Positions 53,731 to 63,898 of a stretch of 64,000 nt of DNA are shown piece after piece; position 1 is the stretch's first letter; each line of letters begins with the position of its first letter. The stretch spans positions 788,975 through 852,974 of the forward strand of contig JARBJD010000001.1 of NCBI GenBank assembly GCA_033064195.1. Direction: 5' to 3'. The position numbers and the translations under genes were made by a program. The notes under the pieces were generated by a model. That model was given only the letters and a program-made list of their open reading frames with translations. It did no database searches and was not told the origin of the DNA. The stretch is from Blattamonas nauphoetae (taxonomy: Eukaryota > Preaxostyla > Oxymonadida).

Positions 53731-55061
53731 ATGGATCGGGACACTCTCGACAACTTTATTGAAATTATTCGGAAAGGAGACGTGCTAGATGAAGATCAAA
53801 CACGACTCTTAATCCAGAAAGTAGTTCTTTCCTCTTCCTAAACTCAGTTTTGTCTCCACATTTTTCGATATCTTGGGTTTCCTCATTTATACGTCCAATG
53901 AACTTAACTGTGTTTCTTGAAGGCTTCTGAACTTATTTCAGCTGAACCAAACGTCATTAGTGTTCCAGCACCTTGTACCATCGTCGGTGATATCCACGGT
54001 CAATTTCATGATTTATTGGAACTATTCACGATTGGCGGTGATTGTCCTGATATAAATTATCTATTTTTGGGAGATTATGTTGATCGAGGGAATGACAGTG
54101 TCCAAGTAGCTTCGTTACTACTTTGCTACAAACTCCGTTACCCTCAGCGCATTACACTTGTGCGTGGAAATCATGAGAGTCGACAGATTACTCAAGTGTA
54201 TGATTCTCGGCCTTTTTTTACAATATATGTGAACAGTTACGGCTTCTATGACGAATGCATCAGAAAGTATGATTCTGCGGAAGTGTGGCAATTATACACC
54301 AATTTCTTTGATTTTCTTCCACTTGGCGCTATTGTTCAACAAGAGGTTCCTTTTTTCCTTTTGATCTCTCCCAGATCCTTTGTATCCATGGAGGACTCTC
54401 CCCTATCGTTGAAACGATTGATGATATCCGAAAAATTGAACGAATTCAAGAAATTCCTCATGATGGTGCAATGGTCTCTCTATTTTTCAAATGTATTTCT
54501 CACAATTCCAGGCTGATCTCCTTTGGTCTGATCCTGAAGACAGGAATGGATTTGGAGTCAGGTATCGTTCACCTCCTTTCCACTATTTCTCTGTTCCATA
54601 TCTTCAGTCCTCGTGGTGCGGGATGGGTCTTCGGGACGGACACAACAAGAAAATTTAATCATCAAAATAAACTCAAATTGATCGTCCGTGCCCATCAACT
54701 GGTCATGGACGGGTATTCTAAAATGCATGACAATACTGTGATCACTCTGTTTTCTGCTCCGAATTATTGCTATCGGTGCGGAAATCAGGGAGCGATTATG
54801 GAGTTAGATGACACTCTCGAAAAACAAATGTATGTCCTTCAAAACTTCATTATACTTAATTTATGTCTCAATTTCTCGTTATTATTCCCTAGCATACAAT
54901 TCGATCCCGCCCCAAGACGAGGAAATCCTCAGGTCACTCGACGTCCTCCAGAATTCTTCACAAAATCAGATTTTATCAAAGACTACGATATTTTCGGGCA
55001 GTCTCGACAAACTTTAACACAGATGTCGGCAGCTGGTGAAGGGATTACGGGAGGTGAATAG
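53731..55061 (+). CDS. PP2A-type serine/threonine phosphatase catalytic subunit, extended tail
   Basis: Seven exons (53731-53820, 53923-54197, 54237-54345, 54375-54473, 54512-54561, 54608-54829, 54893-55061) give 337 aa; human PP2Ac is 309. Motifs: [43 protein letters not shown] (joined by splicing), [40 protein letters not shown] and [20 protein letters not shown] carry all metal and phosphate ligands. [16 protein letters not shown] favours PP2A over PP4/PP6. The conserved TPDYFL end, whose Leu is carboxymethylated in PP2A, is replaced by [20 protein letters not shown] and a further stretch ending GGE, so methyl control seems lost. The intron 54346-54374 is only 29 nt. Other introns are 34-102 nt. 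Confidence 0.93.
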
Positions 55062-55275
55062 TAGGATCACATCTTGACCTTTGTTCTTTTTTGACGAGGA
55101 AGGACAGCTTTTTATTTCTTGCTCCTCAACATCCTTGCAATGATTTCTTCATCTTTTGGTTTTTACGTCTCGTTTTTCCAAAGAGCTGGCTGCGAACTTG
55201 TATGAAACAGAAACGGTGGATATGAAAATAATGAGAAAATAAGATGGGTGTGCTTCAGACAGAGAATATAGTCAA

Positions 55276-58168
55276 TTACCGTTTCGTCTTCTTCTTCCCT
55301 CCTTTCGCATTACCCTTTTTCCCTCCTTTGGCAGGTTGCTTCCCACCTTTGGCGGGTTGCTTTCCTCCTTTGGCAGGCTGTTTGCCTCCTTTGGCTGGTT
55401 GCTTCCCTCCTTTCTTGTTGTTCTGTCTCTGTTGTGGTTGCTGGTTGATCTTCCTTCTGACTCTCTTTGGCTTCGGGTAGAGATCACGTCCACACATCAG
55501 AATGGTCTTTCCCCACGGGATGCAGACCATCATCAGAAACCCTCCCATCCAGAACAACGTCGCACTTGAGGGCAAGTCGTTGAAGACAATGTTGAGTGCG
55601 CCGTAGAGGAGAGTGTTCACACTGTCGTATCCCAGGTACGACTGGATCTCGTTGGCGACAAACTCGTCGAAAGCTTGTATCGAAGTGTCGATACGAGGTG
55701 TGACCTGAGCCTTAATATCCTGCTTTTCGGCGATTGCTTCGACTTTGTCGGTGATATTGCCGAAGCTGTTTGTCATTGGATTAATAAAATCAGTCATGAA
55801 TGGATTGTCTTGTGGCTCACTACCATCCGTTCGGAGGAAGAAATCGGTGATGGTATCTGCTTTCAAACACACAAACGGAAGGAATTCGTCCGAGGATGGG
55901 ACTTCGATGGGGGTGATATCTTCGTTGTGTTTGTATGATGCCAATCTTGCTTTCGCTCGAGAATGCGGAAGTGACGAGATGTTTGCCTTGGAAAGGAGAG
56001 GAATGAATTGTCTATTCGAGGGTGTTTGAGTCGGGCATAATTTATTTTTCATATCTGTGATGTTGGCTTCTGTCAAATCATCAGAGAGAGGAATTTTGAG
56101 AACGTATTCGATAACAGGTTCGATTTTTTTCAGATTCTCGGCGGGCCAGATGTCTTTGTACACGTCCATGAGGAGGAGAGAAATCAGCATCATAACCAAC
56201 ACAAGGATTCCGACGATGATGGACATGATGCTCTGAATGCAGATGGAGCAGCAGAGGAGGTTGTCCTTCGCACACAGCGGGAGAGTGCAGAGGAAGGAGA
56301 GGACCATGATCAGGGCGAAGACAGCGATGATTCCGACGAGTGTGTAGAAGGCTGCGTTTCCGACTGATTCGTAGACCGTTTTGAACTCTCCCACAAACCC
56401 ATCGAGGCCATTCATGTATCGAGTGGCACGTGCAAGCATGTGATTGGCGTCGTAGAACAGAGTGTCGATCTTCTCTGTTGGTGAGGATAGACTAGCCACG
56501 GCTTTTGTTTTGGGTTCGATAACTTTGATGTGGTCCTCTATAAAGTCGTTGTATTTTTTAGGAGTTGGCCAATCACCTCGGAGCAGAGTTGATTCATACG
56601 CCGTTAGAGAGTTAAAGTTGGCTATCTTCGCAGCATTAAGAATCTCATCGATAGCTGTCTTGACGGGAGCAACATCAATGCTTTCGTCATTTGATGTACT
56701 TGATTGAGATGAGCTTGATTCATCAGAATCTTCGGTAACATCCGGCCACGTTCTGGTTTCGAGAACAGGACAATTTGAACCATCGTTGGCTTTTAAACTG
56801 TTGAGTGCCGTAAAGAATTTATCAAATTTAGTAATGTAAGCATTAATTTGAGCTGTTGCAGTCTGTGGGGCAGCAGATGTGTCCGGTGTAAATTTGACAG
56901 AGTCTACACTATCGATAAATTCGTGGAATAAAGTTGTGTCGGCTGATGTGAGTGGAGTACCGAGTTTCTCCCAAACAATTGGAAAATCGATATTGACCGA
57001 TCCTTCATAACTTGCCTCAGTTTCGATAGCGAACTTCAGAGTTTTGAAACGATTTCGGAGATCTTGAACAGGTTTGGAGGCTTTGCATACTTCGTAAAGA
57101 GTTTTGGGTGGAACATCTGTTTTCGGAAGAGCCTCAAGGGCATCATTTATTGCGTCCTGTTCGCTCTGACTGATTGTTGTAACTTCAGTACTTGGAGCTG
57201 CAGATGAGCCCAGATCCACATGACTATCCAGAAAGTGACAAGAAACGAAGAGCACACAGATATTTAATTTCATCATATAACGCTTTCATCTCGCTGAGGC
57301 GCTGTGTGGCTTTTTCAAGACCCAAATCATTGAGTTCCTCCACTGTACCGGCAGTAACATCAAGCAGACTTGTACCCACTGAAAAATTTAGAAAGAGAAG
57401 AATAACCTCCAGAGATGTTCTTGAAGGCAACGATGGCTTCGTCGAAATAATCAATGACTCCATCGACGGCATCAAAGGTGGATTTTACGGCGGTATTTAA
57501 GCTCAACGACGCAACCATCATGCACACAAGGCCAAAGCTGGTTGAGTGAAAAGAAATATGAGGATCATACATCACGAAGAGTCCAAGGATTCCATAACAG
57601 ATTCGGCAGAAACAACGCATTTTCTTGCTCTGTCGGTCTCGACATGGGCCACATGGAGATGGTCGGGGTCCAGTGGGCTGTTTCGATGATGAGCATTGCC
57701 GGATACACCACCAGATGGAAATGGCGAGATCGATTGCGAAGAAAACGGCGGTGACAATCATCGGAAAGAGGATTGCCTTGATAAATGAGAAAAAGAGTTA
57801 CATAAATGGGGTATAATTATTCAGGCAGACCAGTGCGTATTTTCCGATGCACGTTGCAGCTAATGAAGAGTCTCGATCTGGAGCCGTCAAAAAGATGACA
57901 GCAACATCCGTAAAGGTCTTAATTGTCTCCGTTATGTTTTCACCATGTTTTATTGGTGCATATTCGATGGTTTGGTTTTGGCGAGGGATAAAATTGATGA
58001 CCTTGTCGAAGAAACGTGCACAAGCATGGATGAAGGTGGTATTATGTTGTTTATCTGGAGAATATAATGGAAAATAATCGTACCAAAGGGATATTTGGAA
58101 GTCGTCTCAGCCTGGAGGAGACTGAAAAGTCCCAAAAGAAGAAACATGGATGAAGTGATCAGTTCCAT
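55276..58168 (-). CDS. Prominin-like five-pass membrane glycoprotein
   Basis: Exons 58168-58084, 58054-57831, 57776-57571, 57537-57407, 57378-57258 and 57223-55276 give 904 aa. Layout: signal peptide (MELITSSMFLLLGLFSLLQA), extracellular segment, TM1 (LFPMIVTAVFFAIDLAISIW), a short Cys-rich cytosolic loop (CIRQC...CGPC...CFC), TM2 (ILGLFVIFGLVCMMVASLSL), a ~330-residue loop, TM3 (FYTLVGIIAVFALIMVLSFL), TM4 (SIMSIIVGILVLVMMLISLL), a second ~180-residue loop, TM5 (TLFWMGGFLMMVCIPWG) and a basic tail. This topology, the Cys-rich loop and the size equal prominin (CD133, ~865 aa), a protein of membrane protrusions and cilia. The tail has four tandem KGGKQPA units. The 28-nt intron 57379-57406 is the shortest placed here. 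Homology is inferred from architecture; sequence signatures are weak. Confidence 0.7.
55322..55405 (-). repeat. Four tandem 21-bp units in the prominin-like gene
   Basis: Four imperfect 21-bp units in frame, each coding a KGGKQPA heptad in the cytosolic tail. The units differ mostly at third positions, so the array is not brand new. It adds regularly spaced lysines, perhaps binding acidic lipid or protein. Confidence 0.9.
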
Positions 58169-58329
58169 TAATGACAAAGATAGGATGATCTCAGCCTGTA
58201 TGGTCACGATTGGAATCCAAATTCAGTTTCATCAAACGTATGGAGAATGAAAACATTGTGATTTACCATATTGACTGTGATCTCCATCATGGACGAACCA
58301 CACATAAAAGCCCATGGCTCGATCGAATC

Positions 58330-60314
58330 ATGCCTCCAAAACGTGGAAGACCAGGATTGTATCGTTTTTTGTATCGTTTTATTCTGATTGCAGCGGCCCA
58401 CATCGAGGACAACCAAATGTTTACATTCCACCACATAACCGAGGACAAGCACAGTCTCATTCATCTCTATTCTCACTCGATTTTATTCTACTGATTGTTT
58501 TATCACACCACAGGATGAGATCTGGACGAACGATGCCTCCTCGTCCCGTGCAACGCACAAAATTCTTTAAATTGCAGGTTTATATGCCCTTCAATTTCCA
58601 CAATCATATTTTTGACAGGTGAGAGGATACAATCCGCAGAGCTCTGCGCCGACAATTCAGAAATACTTACTAAGAAATTCTCAAGCACCTGTCCAAATCC
58701 GAGGAGTATCCTTCCTTTTTTCTCTCAAAACAATCAGTGTCATTTTAATCATGGAAGGCTTATTCTCGAGTTCCAGACAAGAGCTGAAATGCTCAATATC
58801 AAACGACTACATGGATTTACAATGCCAGATGGTTTCAAGGTTGGGCTTTACTCCAGTTTCATCATTCTCAGCTTCAAATCAGTGAAGTTAGAGACTCTAT
58901 GAAGGATTCACGAATTACCAATCGCATCTTTCAATATGTTGGCCAAGCTTACGATGCAAGCTCCAAATTTCTCGATCTGAGCAATCTTGTCAACCATCCT
59001 ACAATGCAGAAAGACGATCGTTCGTTGGCCGACTTCAATAATCAACAATTCATGCAAATCCTCTCAAATGCTCTCAAAACGAAGGCCAAAGGAATCCAAT
59101 CACTCAGTGTCTCCAACAACAATATTCGAACTCTCGTGTACTTCCCAATACTCGCAACTGTTGCTCCAGGACTCGAAAAATTGGACCTCCGTGACAACCT
59201 GATTCGTATGTTCATGTTTCTTTTTCATGGATTGCATTTTTAGGACGAACGTCGGAATTGGACCATCTATCGTCATTGAATCTCACGACTCTCCTTTTCA
59301 CGGGCAATCCCCTTCAAAACTCAATCGACGAGCTTTCTTATTTTGCCAATGCGAAAGCACAACTCCCCACACTTCTTCATCTAGATGGTAAAGAGTACGC
59401 ATCAGCTGTCAACAGAGTTTGCCCGTCGAACATTCTTCTCCATTTTTTCTTTGTAGCAACAACATACCCTACCGCCAATGAAAGAAAATTGTGCAGATTC
59501 GCAAGAAAATCTCCAAAACATTGAAGAATTCGTTGGACTATTCTTCGCAACGTACGATAGGAACCGACAACAACTCGCTTTCCTCTACGACGACAGAGCA
59601 ACGTTTTCGCTCACATGTGACTTTACTCAGACTTCACAACAAGACCCATCCTTGAAACCATATCAGAAAGTGTCTCGCAATCTCTCCTCAGTTAAAGATC
59701 TGTCAAAGCGCCGTCAGACGCTCTTCATCGGCCCGGCGGCCATTATCAGCCAATTCAATGCTCTCCCTCCCTCCCAGCACGATCGCCGAACAATCGACTT
59801 CTCTCTCGTCTCAATACCTCTCATCAATCAGGGTGTGATCAGTCAAGTTAGTGTGGCCAATCTGCGAGTCGACGGAGTGTTTGAAGAGGGGCACGGGAAG
59901 CACTTGCGATACTTTTCGCGCAATCTGGTTCTTGCAGAGGGGTCGGAAGCGCAAATGCAGCAGGGTTCGCCCTACTCCATCGTGTCTGACCACCTTCACG
60001 TATACAACCTCTTTATCAAGCCGTACCGCCCAGGCACGCAGCAGCAAACGCAGCAGGTACAACCGCAGACTAATGTGATCCTCTCTCCAGAGCAGGTTGT
60101 GGAGGCTGGGGATCCTGAGGTGTGTTGTTTTGTTTGAGAATGTGTTCAGAATGCGGTCGAAATGATTCGGCAAGTGTATCAGTCCACAAATATGATTCCT
60201 TTCTATTGCAGAGATCTCTTATTCAATAACGGGTGGGATATGGTTCAGGCTAGTGCTGATTATGAACAGAAAAGGAGCACTCAATCAATTCCACCTCAAT
60301 GTTACATGCCATAA
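58330..60314 (+). CDS. NXF1: NXF1/Mex67 mRNA export receptor
   Basis: Nine exons (58330-58358, 58394-58453, 58514-58577, 58619-58705, 58738-58839, 58872-59205, 59244-59407, 59457-60119, 60150-60314) give 555 aa. All NXF1 parts occur in order: a G/R/P-rich RNA-binding N-terminus (MPPKRGRPGFGPHRGQ), an RRM-like region (GRLILEFQTRAEMLNIKRLH), LRRs (IQSLSVSNNNIRTL, LEKLDLRDNLIR, LTTLLFTGNPLQ, LLHLDGKEY), the NTF2-like domain (FVGLFFATYDRNRQQLAFLY, HLRYFSRNLVLAEG, YSIVSDHLHVYNLF) and, after the last intron, the UBA-like TAP-C domain (FNNGWDMVQASADYEQ ending QCYMP). NXF1 with an NXT/p15 partner carries mRNA through the nuclear pore via FG repeats. Its start is 161 bp from the divergent prominin-like start. 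Confidence 0.9.
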
Positions 60315-60465
60315 AACAAATCTTGCATCTCTTTTTTGTCTGGTGTTCATTTCGCCTCTCCATGTTCATTTGTGGTTTAGCACATTTGTTTAAAATGAAT
60401 TTCATGTTTTCATTGAACAATTATTGCTTTTTTTGAAAGGTGAACGGATTTGGAACACTTATGGT

Positions 60466-61160
60466 ATGATCGAAATGACAAAACAAGCTATTTCGATTTC
60501 TTCCCTTCTCACACGCCAAGAAGCGGAAGAATGTAAACTAGCGTTCGATAAGAGAGATACCAATTCTTCTGGAACAGTTAATTTGAAGGACCTTCGTTCA
60601 ATCCTCTCAGAAGTGAGCCAACTCCCTCCAGATGATGAATTGTTTAGCCTTGTGTTGAAACTCAATCTTGACACATCAGGTACAATTTCATTCTCGCAGT
60701 ATATCAGACTTATCGAAATGCACAAAGAAAAACAACACGGAAACCTTGATGACAGTGAAACACTCGAGGCATTCGGTATATTCTGTCTTTATTATATCTA
60801 TTTCTTCACCTCTCCATTATTTCAGTTATCTGTGGTGGAAATGCCGATAAAACCGGTTTCTATTTGAGATCTTTGAATTAACTCTTTTTCTCATCCATCC
60901 ATTCCTCAGGAACCATTGAAACACGTAAAATCTCGAAAGTTATTCATGCGTTTGGTCTTACCATTGACATAGATGCCATTTTGGGTGAGTTGGACAAGCA
61001 AAGAACAGGTACAATTGATTACTACAAGTTTTCGTCGATCTTCTCTCAACAACCAAACAGACAACAGAAACGTCATCCGACTGGACCACCAAGATTGGGG
61101 CGAAACCCAAGCATGGGACAGTTCAGATTGAATCGCGGGGCATCTTTTGCCAAGTCGTAA
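60466..61160 (+). CDS. EF-hand protein, calmodulin/centrin-like
   Basis: Exons 60466-60775, 60826-60855 (30 nt) and 60910-61160 give 196 aa. Four EF-hand units are visible after splicing: DKRDTNSSGTVNLKDL (a good Ca2+ loop), LNLDTSGTISFSQY (good), CGGNADKTGTIETRKI (third, created by the 30-nt exon, lacks the first Asp) and LDKQRTGTIDYYKF (fourth, partly degenerate). A basic, P/R/G-rich C-terminal tail (QQKRHPTGPPRLGRNPSMGQ) is unusual for calmodulin or centrin and could bind nucleic acid or tubulin. The pattern suggests a flagellar or cytoskeletal calcium sensor; the exact family is not clear. ATG 60466 is the first in frame with the rest; an out-of-frame ATG lies 5 nt before. Confidence 0.85.
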
Positions 61161-61290
61161 TTCATTTTTTCTTATTTTCACCTTTTGGAGAGAATGATAT
61201 CGTTGTTTCGTTATTTCAGATTCAATCAAGGGAATTTATGAAAATTGAACAGTCTTTTGTATTAAGGGGAAGTTGATCATTTTTCTCAAA

Positions 61291-62382
61291 ATGGGAAACT
61301 GTGGTTCAAAAGACGATGATGAGTCATTATCGGATGACACAGGTACATCCACATCTGATTCTGACGAATCTACAACAGATTCAGATGCAACTTCATCTGA
61401 TTCAGACGGTGAACCCAAGGTTAAACAAAAGGCAAAGGTTGATAAAGAAGCCGAGAAGAAAGCAGCTGAATCAGCTAAACCAAAGCAAGTTGCAAGACCG
61501 ACCTCATCTGTCCAGAAGAAGCCCACTTGGGATGGAATCGAGCAGAGATTGGAAACTGCCGGCATGGTTCCCGATATGTCTCAACTCATCCTCAAAGATA
61601 AGCCAGATCGTGATTGTACAACTGGAAAACTATACAGAGGAACTTATGTGGGAACAGAAATCATGCAAAAACGACTCGATCCGAAATTCACAAATTCAAC
61701 ATGCCTCAAGCGAGAATTCGATCAAATGCTCCGGTTAAACCATCCAAATATATTGTCTATGCTCGCTCTCTCACTGGACCCACCATTCATGGTGTCTCCA
61801 TTCATGAGAAGAGGAGCTCTCGCAGATATCCTCTATGGCTTTGACCGAGTTGAACTTGCATGGGCCACAAAGAAAAACTTTATTTTGGATATCACCAAAG
61901 GTCTCACGGCCATTCATTCGTCGGATACTTGTAAATATCACGGAGCACTCAATTCATTCCATATTCTCGTCGCCCAAGATTGGACGTTGACTTTAGCTGG
62001 CTTTGGGGCAAATCAGCGCCTCCACTTTTTTACTCCTCGAGAGGAAAAGGATGGAGAGCCGGTCATTATCCGTTCTTTGGCGTGGTCGCCTCCAGAACTT
62101 TTGAAGGCGGGCGGTGCACTTGGGCCAGCAACGGATATGTATGCCCTTGGAATTATCATGTGGGAGATTGTGATGCAAGACCCGCCTTACAAAGATATCA
62201 ACACGAAGTATTTGAAGCAAGATGTCCTTGAGGACCAGCTTCGACCCGAAATTCCAGCAAAACTGCCAGATGGTGTTCCTCAAGAGATCACTAGCATTAT
62301 TACGGACTGTTGGGCGCAGGTTCCAGAACGTAGGCCTAAGATTGAAGACATCAAGGCAAGAGTTCAAGCTCTCCCCGATTAA
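61291..62382 (+). CDS. Predicted N-myristoylated TKL-type pseudokinase
   Basis: Intronless, 363 aa. The start MGNCGSK is a strong N-myristoylation site with an adjacent palmitoylatable Cys, so plasma or flagellar membrane location is likely. A D/S/T-rich acidic segment and a K/A-rich linker precede a kinase fold (~residues 95-360). Retained: beta3 Lys (GTEIMQKRL, like GKEVAVKRL), helix-C Glu (LKREFDQML), a helix-F-like TDMYALGIIMWEIVMQDPPY and the final helices (CWAQVPERRPKIEDI), which is TKL/tyrosine-kinase-like wording. Lost: the catalytic loop reads YHGALNSFHILV in place of HRDLKxxNILL (no Asp, no Asn) and the DFG reads LAGFG (no Asp). The glycine loop is degenerate. Hence it should bind partners, perhaps not catalyse. 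LRR or Ras pathway partners are speculation. Confidence 0.88.
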   Translation: MGNCGSKDDDESLSDDTGTSTSDSDESTTDSDATSSDSDGEPKVKQKAKVDKEAEKKAAESAKPKQVARPTSSVQKKPTWDGIEQRLETAGMVPDMSQLILKDKPDRDCTTGKLYRGTYVGTEIMQKRLDPKFTNSTCLKREFDQMLRLNHPNILSMLALSLDPPFMVSPFMRRGALADILYGFDRVELAWATKKNFILDITKGLTAIHSSDTCKYHGALNSFHILVAQDWTLTLAGFGANQRLHFFTPREEKDGEPVIIRSLAWSPPELLKAGGALGPATDMYALGIIMWEIVMQDPPYKDINTKYLKQDVLEDQLRPEIPAKLPDGVPQEITSIITDCWAQVPERRPKIEDIKARVQALPD

Positions 62383-62875
62383 GACTATTCACTGTTCTGT
62401 TTTAAACAATCATTCTTTTGTGTTTGTTTCTTGGAGATGTTGTGTGAGGAGGGAGACCGTTTTGTGAGATTTGTTGGCATTGAGACCGAGGGTTTGAGCA
62501 ATTCACATCAATTCTTTTGTTGTTCTTGTTTTTCATGCGCTTCATGAACCAATTATCACAGATATACCTGTCTGACATGACATGACAGACCTATTTTTCG
62601 CAAAATCGTTGACATGTCATGACATGAAGGTTTTTAATTATGGGTCGTAGATCTTTTCACTTTTCCTTGAATAAGATGATAATCAGGTCAATTCGAAATG
62701 CATCTGACAGTATTGTGCCTTTAGTCCAGTTTGATGTGGCAAGTGTTGTCATTTACTGCCTTCTCAGTCAAATCATCACTTTATTGTGTGAATCATGGGA
62801 TGATCGTGAGCCCCATGCTGAAATGGCAATTTCTGCTCTTCTATCGGATTTCTTCGATAATCCGTTGTCCATCAG
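62383..62875. other. Intergenic / possible promoter and 5' exons with palindrome cluster
   Basis: Roughly 490 bp after the pseudokinase stop. It contains the TGACATG palindrome cluster annotated separately, and the first exons of the next gene probably lie between 62640 and 62806, but I could not fix them: several GT-AG choices give short open stretches and none is compelling. Confidence 0.4.
62570..62626. repeat. TGACATG repeat and palindrome cluster
   Basis: Two related elements 22 bp apart. 62570-62590 has 5-bp inverted arms GTCTG/CAGAC flanking ACATGACATGA; 62613-62626 is the perfect 14-bp palindrome CATGTCATGACATG. Both are built from TGACATG units. It lies in the gap before the last gene, so a dimeric-factor binding site is possible; this is inference. 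Confidence 0.6.
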
Positions 62876-63898
62876 TGCATTCTGAATTGGAACAAAACAC
62901 AATCTCATCCTGGTGGCGACATTCGATCTCTTGATGACTTTCCGTGTCTTTACGACAAGATTGGAGCGATTCTGTATGACTTTTACCTGTTCACAGCATA
63001 GTAATGGTAGTCTTCCAGATTTTGGTCATCACACTCACACCGATCACAAGTCGTCTCCAAGTCATCTGAATGCTCTCATTACCCTGCAAAGAACCGAACC
63101 ACTAGACACAAATTTGCTTTTTTCACAAATACACATCAAGTCGACACCCTTTTATCATCGAAGAAGACTTAGATTTATTCGATCCCCATTCCACACGTGC
63201 CTCTGTCAAAACATCATCCTCGATTCTTGAATTCGCTCGTTAATTCGTCTGAATGTTCATTCAACCGACATTCTCATGATCTGTATGCTCTCTTGACTAC
63301 TTTTCTTCATTATTTTCCCGTTGATCAGCCTATTCTATCACAGAACAGCCAGTCTCTCTACATTGCCAAAATCCGGTGATATCTGCAAGAGAAGAGGGAT
63401 TCAAACCATGTTCCTCCTTTTTCAGTGGTATATCGCATTCTTTCATCATTCATCTTGATCAGAGTCCACATCTCTCCTCCTCACCGTGTCAACGTTGATT
63501 TTTACTTCACATGGTTCAGTGAACCGACCTCGACTCTTCAATGATGATAAAATCGATAGTTGTGATCCAATCAAACCATCTCTCTTGTCTCTACAGTCTT
63601 GATCCGCCTGTCACACGATGCAATCATCAACCTTCTTTTTCGCATCATCTTTGAGATATATCTCAACAAACGGTCTTATTCTGTCTCTTTTGGCATTGTT
63701 TGTTCCAACACAGGAATTTTAAAATCACATTTCATCATCATTACATTGTTGTTTCACATTTCTCATCATTCACAACCGCATCTGTCTCTCCCGGAACTGC
63801 TTTCCAAATCGAAGGAGAATGAGATTTCAACATGTTTCCAACTACCCAAGGTACAATCCGAGAGCTTTACAAGATCATTGTGTGATCGGTACCCATAG
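62876..63898 (+). CDS. Unrecognised multi-exon gene, 5' end unresolved, may run past the window
   Basis: A chain of GT-AG introns yields one continuous frame: exons 62876-62988, 63019-63139, 63173-63375, 63426-63487, 63520-63558, 63597-63672, 63714-63747 and 63815 onward. Unspliced, every frame is broken; spliced, ~240 codons stay open through seven phase-matched junctions, which is the evidence for a real gene. The product is rich in hydrophobic helices: SLDDFPCLYDKIGAILYDFY, FLNSLVNSSECSFNRHSHDL, YALLTTFLHYFPVDQPILSQ, LYIAKIRGISHSFIIHLDQ, DILIRLSHDAIINLLFRIIF, EIYLNKRNFKITFHHHY. It looks like an alpha-solenoid or vesicle-tether type protein, but I recognise no family. The last exon either stops at 63898 (TAG) or splices at 63852 (gtacaat) into sequence near or beyond the window end. 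The start codon is not identified. Confidence 0.5.

Noticed and set aside
55322-55405. CRISPR-like or satellite array
   Set aside because: Direct 21-bp units without spacers, in frame and coding KGGKQPA heptads; it is a coding tandem repeat.
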